A stretch of DNA of 64,000 bases from Phaeosaccion multiseriatum (taxonomy: Eukaryota; Ochrophyta, other classes). Shown here piece by piece: positions 57,405 through 64,000 of this stretch; within the stretch, counting starts at the first letter, position 1, and the number at the start of each line of letters is the position of its first letter. The notes below the pieces were generated by a model. It worked only from the letters and a program-made list of their open reading frames with translations. It searched no databases and was not told where the DNA came from. Position numbers and translations under genes: made by a program. The stretch lies in NCBI GenBank assembly GCA_965112735.1, contig OZ218958.1:3410001-3474000 (forward strand), written 5' to 3'.

Positions 57405-57800
57405 TCTTAGTTTTAGTTTAACACTCGATTTGCGTAAGAATCGCCCAAATCGCCCCCATTATTGTTGGACACTTGTAGCAGAATGACGCTGGGAAAAGCG
57501 CTACAGCTCTTCTTATAACTCTTTGAAATGCCTATCGATCCATAGTCTTTCGGCTTTCTTCTCTTTTTCCCTTCCCTACTTGTCAGCATTTCTGCAAGAG
57601 TCGACCCCTGATACACTATCCGCTATCCGCTATCGCCGGCGCCAGCCGGCTTTGGGGGGGGGGGTGTTGGAGCGTGCTATCGAGAATGTGGCGATAGTGT
57701 ATCAGGGGTCGACAAGAGCACTCCTCCTTGCCGCTCGACCCCCAAAAACGGGCGATTTGGGAGAGTCTTACGCAAATAGAGTGTTCAAAATATAATTTAA
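57405..57800. mobile_element. Fold-back (MITE-like) element with long inverted arms
   Basis: A roughly 400-bp imperfect palindrome. Outer arms at 57419-57457 and 57755-57788 share AACACT, ATTTGCGTAAG and CCCAAATCGCCC on opposite strands. Inner arms at 57598-57620 and 57691-57713 share GTCGACCCCTGATACACTAT. The centre holds CGCCGGCGCCAGCCGGC followed by a G run. Because of the symmetry, both strands encode YQGST and SYANRV. It lies between the sulfotransferase-like gene and the multipass membrane gene. I see no transposase. Confidence 0.75.
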
Positions 57801-57945
57801 AAGGATTTTCGGGCCCCTGCTTAGCCTGCTACAGTCTTTCCCTTTCCCGCGCTGCTCATGGCTGAAGGCCTAGGCCCAATCGCCGGTCCGCCTTCTTCTT
57901 TTTCATTGCCTATGCCTGGGCCATTATTGACATACTGACGACGGA

Positions 57946-59527
57946 ATGACAGTCATGATTCTTACCAGCAAGATACTATCTCAAGAAGAAAAAAAAATGT
58001 TTATTCCCGTCAGTACTATGACTGAGTTAGGAAGGATAGGGATGCTGGCAGGCAGGGCGTTGCAAAGGTTCAGTAATAGGGCATGGCAAAGGGGAGAAAG
58101 TAATACAACGCAGGAAGAAGATGCACGGGCAGCAGAAGCTCAATCACCATGGGAAGTGTTACTACTAGCAGCAAAATCACAAGCAGCAAAGAAGAAAGAT
58201 GCACTGGCAACAGCAAGACTGGCAGAAGCACACGTAGAAGTAATGAGATGTGAAGCGGAGCTGTGCACAGCGAAAAAGCGCTGCGAGGAGTATTACAACA
58301 CCAACCCCCCCCCCGCGTTTGAACCTCTACAACATCAGGGACAACAAAGAGACGTAGTAAGGGCAGCATGCCACAATGCAAGAGAAAAAGCACAAGCAGC
58401 AGAAGAAGCAGCACGAACAGCAAAAGAAGCAGCCGAACAAGAAGCGGAGGTGATGAAGAAGCTGGCTGATTCAACAGGGGAGGACGCAGCAAAGGCAGAA
58501 AGAGAATGCTCAACACTATCCATCGCACAGAAGGCGTTTATTGGGTGGGAAAGAGTCAAAGGTGAGTAAGGGGGGTGAGGGGGAAGGGGTTGGACCAGTA
58601 CTCGTAGAGAGAGAGAGGCAGACAGCAAGAAGCTGCCTTAGCCAACGGACTCTGGCGAACATGCTCGGTTGGCTGAGAAGAATCCACCCGCCGCAAACGC
58701 CCTTCCTGTTCCCCATTTCGTCATTTTGTCTCTTCTCTCATTCCCCTTTTGCGTCTTCTCTGGACTGACTTGTTTGGCTCGTTGCAGACCGAGCGGGGGG
58801 CGAGTCCCTGGAAGCCCTCTACGCACGAGCCTCGGGGCAGCAGGACCACCTGGACAGCGCCCTCTTGACCATCACGGCCTTCTACGGGGCCTTTCTCTGG
58901 TTTTTGCTGAATCAAACTCGACTCATCTGGCAAGAGTATGTCGACAATCCCACTGACGATAAAGCGGTGTCTTGGTCCCCCCAGCAAAAAGTAGATACTG
59001 GATACATACCCTGCTACGTGGAAACGCATGTCGAATTCTACATCTACACGTACGGCCTGCTTTTCGCGTACGTGGTGCTGGTCCTTGTGGTGGCCCTCGT
59101 TGACAAACACATGGGAACAACCGAGACCGTGCGAGGGTATGAAGCCATATTGCTGGTCGCATGTGGAAGGGTTGACAAGGCGACCAAGGATGAGGCAATC
59201 AATGAGATGCTGGGAAATGCACATGATGCCTTCAAAGCGAAGTTCTTCGTTGTGGCGCTGTTTGTTGTGGCGTCCGGCTTGAACACGTTGGGCGAACTCT
59301 TCTTCCACATGAGCGGTGGGTCATGTACCTTCAGCGCTGAGAGATGGTGGTATACTGGGTTTATCCCACATATTGTTCTCCAGGCGTGGATTGTTTTTCG
59401 GTCCAAGTCTCTCCGGACGGACCGGCGAAGTTTACCGGTCATGGTAGGTTCGCTTCTTGGTATTGGGGCATACTCCGTTCTGATGGGATTATCAAACAGG
59501 AAAAACGGTATGTCGTTCACCCATTGA
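57946..59527 (+). CDS. Multipass membrane protein with Ala-rich coiled-coil N-terminus
   Basis: Exons 57946-58561 and 58788-59527 join in phase 1 to give 451 residues. The first exon encodes a hydrophilic coiled coil rich in Ala, Glu and Lys (about residues 60-195, for example EKAQAAEEAARTAKEAAEQE). The second encodes about five membrane segments, including AFYGAFLWFLLNQTRLIW, YVVLVLVVALVDKHMG, FFVVALFVVASGLNTLGEL and VGSLLGIGAYSVLMGL, with four cysteines in loops. I recognise no family. The two exons differ in base use: the first favours A-ending codons (GCA, GAA) and is A-rich, unlike the GC-rich third positions of other genes here. This, and the fold-back element just upstream, suggest that the first exon may be a late addition. 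Confidence 0.72.
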
Positions 59528-59932
59528 GATGTTTACGGGGGAGAAGCACAGAGGGAGTGGAGACGGGCACTCTCCAACAAAAGAGGTGATGCGACACCGA
59601 TAGTCTAACTGTCTAATAGAGCAAGACAGCGGACGCCTGGGCTGGTCATATCTGTGTGTATTGGCGAGAACGAGCACACACCCGATGGGCGCGTGGGAGG
59701 CTTAGGCACAACTAGGGCAAGGGCAAGTTTCTTTTTAATTTTCATTAAAAAAAAAATAATACTAGTAATAATTTCTAAATGAAGTATTGGATGATCTGTA
59801 AGGCCCGGTGGAAGCGCATCGCCCCCCGCCCCCCTTCACTACCTACAACCCACCTCTCTCCTCGCTACTGCTCTACTCCCCTCCCCCCTCCCCTCCCCCC
59901 TCCCCTCCCCCCTCCCCCCTCCTCCCTCCTCT
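59528..59932. other. Convergent 3' spacer
   Basis: AT-rich around 59730-59780 (ATTAAAAAAAAAATAATAC), then a CCTCCCC tract (59870-59932) up to the stop codon of the carrier. No gene seen. Confidence 0.45.
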
Positions 59933-61297
59933 CTACTTGACCCCCAGCACGCCTTCAAAGTACTTCCACGACACGGAAAAGAAGGCCCCCTGCAGCGCGT
60001 TGACCAAGAGCCGCGTCTGCAACCCCCTGCCCAGCAGCCCAAATACCCCGTCCTTGGCCAGAATGCTCTTGTAAATCTCGGCGTAGGTGGTGGCCTCTGG
60101 CGCGGTCTGCTTGGTCGTCTTGACCACCCGCAGGGAGTTGCTGCACGTGTCGCTGACACAGGAGGCGCACAGTCCGAGTAGGGCGGTGCGCAACAGTTTC
60201 AGAAGGGTGTCGCCAACAGGGGCCTGCGGCAGCGCGTCTTGCAAGTAGTTGTATGTGAGGTACCAGGGGAAGTGCCCCACGCAGGTGGCGGCAGAGGCGG
60301 CCAGCGCGCCTTCGAAGAGCACCTGCACGCCTCCTTTGTCTATCTTGGCCTTGAGCAGCCCCAGCCCGGCCCGGCCCTCCACCTGCATGTTAGTCTTAAG
60401 CGTGTCCAGCGGCAAGATGACGACGCGCCACATGCCGGCCACTACGGCGGCACAGGCGGCCTTGATGGGGAGGGGCAAGCCCTGCGTGGAGTCCAAGGAG
60501 TCGAGCAAGAGCAGCACCCCCGCACTTGCCGCCACGTCTCCGAAGCGTGACATGGGCCCCTGCACGAGGGCCACGGGCAGCCCTTGGTAGAAGCGAGTAA
60601 AGCCCCCCTCGGCCCACAGCTTGCTCATAGCGGCCTTCGTGTTGCTACCGAACCTGTATTGGTAGTTCATCGTGGTGCGCAGCGGGATGAAGGCCACCAC
60701 CTGTACCGCCGCGGCAGAGGCTCCCGATGCGCCGCCCCCCAAGGCCCGCTTTGCCGCCTTTCCAAAGATGGCCTGCGTCGTCTCCACCTGAGGCTGACTC
60801 ACTGCAGCCGCGCTTCCCTCCGCCGCCACCGCATCAGCTGCCCCGCTTCCTAGACACGTGGCGGCGAGGAGCACTGCTGGCCCGGCTGCAGCTCCGTGCA
60901 ATAGCGCACCCCTTCTCGACATGGGCTGACTCCAGGCACCACTCCAGGCAGGAGAGGAGGCAGCGGCAGAAGCAGCATCATCGCTCGAGGGCCTTCGTCG
61001 TGAAAGAGAGCGCTCCTCTCCTTCCACTGGGGCGGCAGCTTCTTGTACTGTAGCTCTCTCCCCATTTTGCACCCCCCTTCTCCTATTCCTCCTCCTCCTC
61101 CTCCCTCCCTCTCTGTACGTTTTGTTGGCACCTCTCGCTGCCTCCAATCCTCTCTCGCTCCTACGAGTGGCCCTCCTTGCGCCCTGTGATGCTTCATGCG
61201 GGACAATACCTCGGCCCTTCACCACCCCCGGCTGGTACGCATTGACTGTGTGCTGCAGAAACAGAACACAGCAGCAACAGCTGAGGGAGAGCCTCAT
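59933..61297 (-). CDS. Mitochondrial-carrier-family protein with plastid-type presequence
   Basis: Solute carrier of the six-helix family; transported substrate unknown. Intronless, 454 residues. Carrier repeats occupy about residues 170-454. The second repeat has a perfect signature, PLDTLKTNM; the first is degenerate (PLRTTMNYQ) and the third weak (NSLRVVKTTK), with GGFTRFYQGL, GVQVLFEGAL and GVFGLLGRGLQTRLL as the following loops. The N-terminus looks like a signal peptide, MRLSLSCCCCVLFLQHTVNA, cleaved before Tyr, followed by an Arg/Ala-rich transit-like region: the bipartite pattern of secondary red-type plastids. A further RRGALLHGAAAG segment plus a hydrophobic stretch (about 127-155) resembles a twin-arginine signal or an extra membrane helix. 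Destination: probably a plastid envelope membrane, by inference. Confidence 0.82.
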   Translation of the reverse strand: MRLSLSCCCCVLFLQHTVNAYQPGVVKGRGIVPHEASQGARRATRRSERGLEAARGANKTYREGGRRRRRNRRRGVQNGERATVQEAAAPVEGEERSLSRRRPSSDDAASAAASSPAWSGAWSQPMSRRGALLHGAAAGPAVLLAATCLGSGAADAVAAEGSAAAVSQPQVETTQAIFGKAAKRALGGGASGASAAAVQVVAFIPLRTTMNYQYRFGSNTKAAMSKLWAEGGFTRFYQGLPVALVQGPMSRFGDVAASAGVLLLLDSLDSTQGLPLPIKAACAAVVAGMWRVVILPLDTLKTNMQVEGRAGLGLLKAKIDKGGVQVLFEGALAASAATCVGHFPWYLTYNYLQDALPQAPVGDTLLKLLRTALLGLCASCVSDTCSNSLRVVKTTKQTAPEATTYAEIYKSILAKDGVFGLLGRGLQTRLLVNALQGAFFSVSWKYFEGVLGVK

Positions 61298-61581
61298 CCC
61301 CTCTCTCGCTTTCGCCCCCCCCTACAGAGCGAGAAGAGCAGCAGCAACAGCGCTCCACCAGCAGCAACGTAGAGGATACAAGATCAGAGCAGAGTAGGGC
61401 ACAGCAGAGAAGAGCGGCCGAGCAGCAAAGGAAGGAAGGGGGCAAAGACAACTCCGGCAAAATGTATAGCGCATGAGCATTCATTTTCTATGTCAACAAT
61501 CGAGGGCAGCCGAAGACCGCCGATCTTCTCGAAGGCTCGGCCGTTCAATTTCTCGTGTTGCTCTCTGTCTTGCTTGTCGCC
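61298..61581. promoter_or_regulatory. Divergent spacer between the carrier and CacyBP/SIP
   Basis: About 285 bp between the two start codons, with CAGCAGCAAC-type units (61335-61365). Likely bidirectional promoter. Confidence 0.4.
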
Positions 61582-62783
61582 ATGCATCGATTGCAGGTGA
61601 GGAGGGGAGAGGAAGGGAGGGAGGGAGGGAGGGGAATAGGGGGAGAGGAGAGTGATGGTGTCGAAGGGAGAGGGGAGGAGGGGAAGGAAGGCACTCTGGT
61701 CAAGGCTACACGTAGAGGAGATTGTAGTGCGTGAGCGGGGGCGTGCTCTGACTCTGGACGCGTCCATCATCCCCTTTCTGTCTTCCTCTCTCCTCATCCC
61801 TCCCCTCAGGTGCCTCTGAACCACAAGCAGGCTGCCGATGACGCCGCAGCAGCGAAAAATGGGGAGCTTACGTCCGAGCAGCAGCGGGACATATTTCAGC
61901 TGGAGCAGTGCCTCTCCAATCTGAAGGTAAGGAGGGTGGTCAGGAGGTTGGCCAGGAGTGGCGCGTGGTCAGGGAGGATGGGGAGGGGGGCGGATAGGAG
62001 GGCCGTGGTCTGTCTCACTCTCTGATGGAAGACCTCTCCGTAGTCATCCGTCCCAGCTCCCTGCTTCGCCGCCTTTCTTCACCAACCCCCTCTCTCACTG
62101 CCCCCCCACCCTCTAAAGGTCCCAGCCAATCGGGCCCGTGTGCAGACCATGATTGAGGAGCTCAAGACGCCCCCCCAGCCGACGCCTTCCGAGCCTACGC
62201 CGCCCGAGCCTACGCCTCCCGAGCCTGTGTCTCCCCAGCCCGAGCCAGAACAGGTCAAGAAGGTTCCGTCGTCGGCGCCTCCCACGGCCCCAGCCCCGGC
62301 CGCGCGGCGTGTAATCACGAGCACACCGACCATCACCCAGCGGCGGCAGCCCTTCGAGTCCTTCGCTTGGGATGAGGGCAGCTACGACAGCCCCTGGGTC
62401 ACTGTGTATGCAGGTCTACAGGGGGTGGGGCAGGTCAAGGAAGGGGTGACGTGCTCCTTCAGCAAGAGGGGGTTCGACCTTGAGGTGAAGGGCCACTCGA
62501 AGGGAGACTTTCGCCTCTACAAGGACACGCTCACCAAAGAGATTCTTCCCACGGAGAGCAAGTTCGTCGTCAAGAGAGGTGAGTGGGCTTGTTAGTTGGC
62601 TGGGGAATTGGCTTGTGAGTGGCTTGGGAGTGGGCGGGTGAGTTGGCATGTCAGTGCCTTGTGCGTTGGATGTGGAGTTGCCGTGGGGTCAGGCAGCACA
62701 TCGCTGAGGAGGGTCCAAGGGGTGCGGTTGGCTCGTGGGGCCTCTCGGATTAGTCACCTCTCCTCGGATTCTTCCTTCCCCTG

Positions 62784-62830
<47 letters not shown>

Positions 62831-64000
62831 CAGCTCGAGTCGGCGCCTGTTTGGCTGACCACTGCTGACCCAGAAGCCTGTTTTGGTGCTGCTGCTGTAT
62901 CACTAACCCCTGCGATTCTTGCTGCTCCACCCCACAGACAAGGTCCTGTTGAAGCTCCGCAAGAAGAAGGGCGAATTCTCCTACGAAAGGTGTGTGGGCG
63001 ATCGATTAATGGATGAAGAAGAAAGGAGGGACAATCAACAGAGTACCGCTGGCTGACTGCTGACTGCTATGTCGAAGTCTAGTGTTGTGTTGGATTGGCG
63101 CAGCTCTATACACTGACCCTGCGACTGAATCTGAAACTGGGCGCCCAGGTGGGAGAACCTTACGAGCAACAAGACGCTCGCCGAGCTTGAGGAGGCGGAG
63201 AGTAAGAAAGCGAGAGACCCTCAGGCGGGCATCATGGACGTAATGAAGGAAATGTGAGTGCATAAAGGGCAAAGGGCCGTCAGGTCAACGGCTCTCTCTC
63301 CTCCTCCTTTCCTCTTCCTCTCTCTCCTCCTCACCCCTCGTCTCCTTTCCTTTCCTCTTCCTCTCTCTCCCCCTCACTCCTCACTCCTCACTCCTCTCCT
63401 TTCCTCTGTCTCTCTCCTCCTTGCCCCTCGCTCCGCTCCTTTCCTCTCTCTCTCTCCTCCTTGCCCCTCGCTCCTCTCTTTTCTCTCTCTTTCCTTTCCT
63501 CTCTCTTCCTCGCCCCTCCCCCTTTTGCTTCCCTCATGTGCTCCCCTCGCTCATTTCCTCACTCTCCTCCTCCTCCTCCTCCTCCTCCTCCTCACTCTCC
63601 TCCTGCTCTTCCTCCTCCTTCTCCTCCTCCTCTTCCTCCTCCTAATCCTCCTCCTCCTCCTACTACTGGTACTCCTCCCCCTCCCCCCCCCCTCTTCCTC
63701 CTCCTCCTCCTCCTCCTCCTCCTCCTTCTCCCCCTCCTCCTCCTCCTCCTCCTCCTCGCCCCTTGCTTCCTTCGTGTGCTGCGCTCTTGCTCAGGTACGA
63801 CAAGGGCGACGAAAACATGCGCAAGGTGATTGGAGAGAGCATGATGAAGTCAAGGAGCGGGGGAGGTAAGGATCCCCTCATGGACGAGCCCAAAATGCCG
63901 GACATGCCCGACTTTTCAGACCTCAACTTGGGGGGGGGGGAGGAAGGGGGATTCGGAGACGACTTGGGAAGACTGGATGGACTCGGGGGTGCAGGCATGG
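61582..64000 (+). CDS. CACYBP: Calcyclin-binding protein / Siah-interacting protein (CacyBP/SIP), 3' end outside window
   Basis: Adaptor with CS and SGS domains; in animals it links Siah E3 ligase and Skp1 and binds S100 proteins. Exons 61582-61596, 61810-61926, 62119-62578, 62938-62989, 63149-63253 and 63795 onward join in phase. The first exon codes only for MHRLQ. A short helical N-terminus is followed by a Pro-rich linker of TPPEP repeats, then the CS domain (FESFAWDEGSYDSPWVTVYA, then SFSKRGFDLEVKGH, FRLYKDTLTKEILP) and the SGS domain (RWENLTSNK, DPQAGIMDVMKEMYDKGDEN, KVIGESMMKSRSGG). The C-terminal part after 63870 is Met/Asp/Gly-rich and runs off the window, beyond where animal proteins end. 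Start codon is the first in-frame ATG; the five-residue first exon is less sure than the rest. Confidence 0.88.
62786..62830. repeat. (CT)n next to a possible splice acceptor
   Basis: Perfect CT array ending in CGGCAG. The skipped CAG at 62832 is followed by non-coding sequence; the next exon starts at 62938 by phase and homology. Confidence 0.8.
63290..63770. repeat. Pyrimidine-rich (CTCCT)n and (TCC)n intron
   Basis: Nearly the whole intron 63254-63794 of CacyBP/SIP is CT-rich: CCTTTCCTCTCTC units at 63290-63520, then TCC repeats at 63560-63760. Confidence 0.88.

Noticed and set aside
59800-59935. CCCCTCCC arrays as a CRISPR-like array
   Set aside because: Plain pyrimidine microsatellite without unique spacers, in a eukaryotic genome.

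Overview
This is nuclear DNA of a GC-rich, intron-rich eukaryote, most likely a photosynthetic stramenopile (heterokont) alga with a flagellated stage. The evidence is spliceosomal GT-AG introns, intraflagellar transport gene IFT54, a carrier protein with what looks like a bipartite presequence for a secondary plastid, an organellar ribosome recycling factor, and FNIP-type leucine-rich and CPWDE-type ankyrin repeat proteins of the kind common in heterokont algae. The species cannot be named from sequence alone. I joined exons by hand from splice sites and reading phase; in nine genes whose start and stop both lie in the window, all exons join in phase.

Layout, left to right. 0.2-2.9 kb (+): 3' end of an unrecognised gene. 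4.5-9.8 kb (-): IFT54 with a duplicated N-terminal calponin-homology-like domain. 10.8-12.5 kb (+): hnRNP F/H-like RNA-binding protein. 14.0-14.5 kb (-): small mitochondrial complex I subunit. 15.2-20.5 kb (+): TFIP11/Ntr1 splicing factor. 22.2-23.8 kb (-): DPY-30 protein. 24.1-35.5 kb (+): a very large ankyrin-TPR-glutamine-rich protein. 35.9-36.9 kb (-): single-pass Cys-rich membrane protein.

37-48 kb is an accessory block: two related FNIP-repeat genes on the minus strand, which share a duplicated 3' flank and of which the second is frameshifted; a coiled-coil/low-complexity gene between them; and a frameshifted, intronless ankyrin-type pseudogene followed by an A-tract. 48.4-53.0 kb (-): WD40 protein. 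53.7-55.8 kb (-): ribosome recycling factor. 56.1-57.2 kb (+): secreted sulfotransferase-like protein. 57.4-57.8 kb: fold-back element. 57.9-59.5 kb (+): multipass membrane protein. 59.9-61.3 kb (-): plastid-type mitochondrial-carrier-family protein. 61.6 kb to the end (+): CacyBP/SIP, cut by the window edge.

There is no operon logic. Several pairs are divergent and share short spacers that are probably bidirectional promoters (IFT54/RRM, complex I/TFIP11, DPY30/ankyrin-TPR, carrier/CacyBP). Introns and spacers are packed with microsatellites and minisatellites, many starting at the splice donor or ending at the acceptor. The most unusual signal is a short DNA word, GTTGGTGATACAGC and close variants, found about 20 times on both strands, in exons in all three reading frames, in introns and in flanks.
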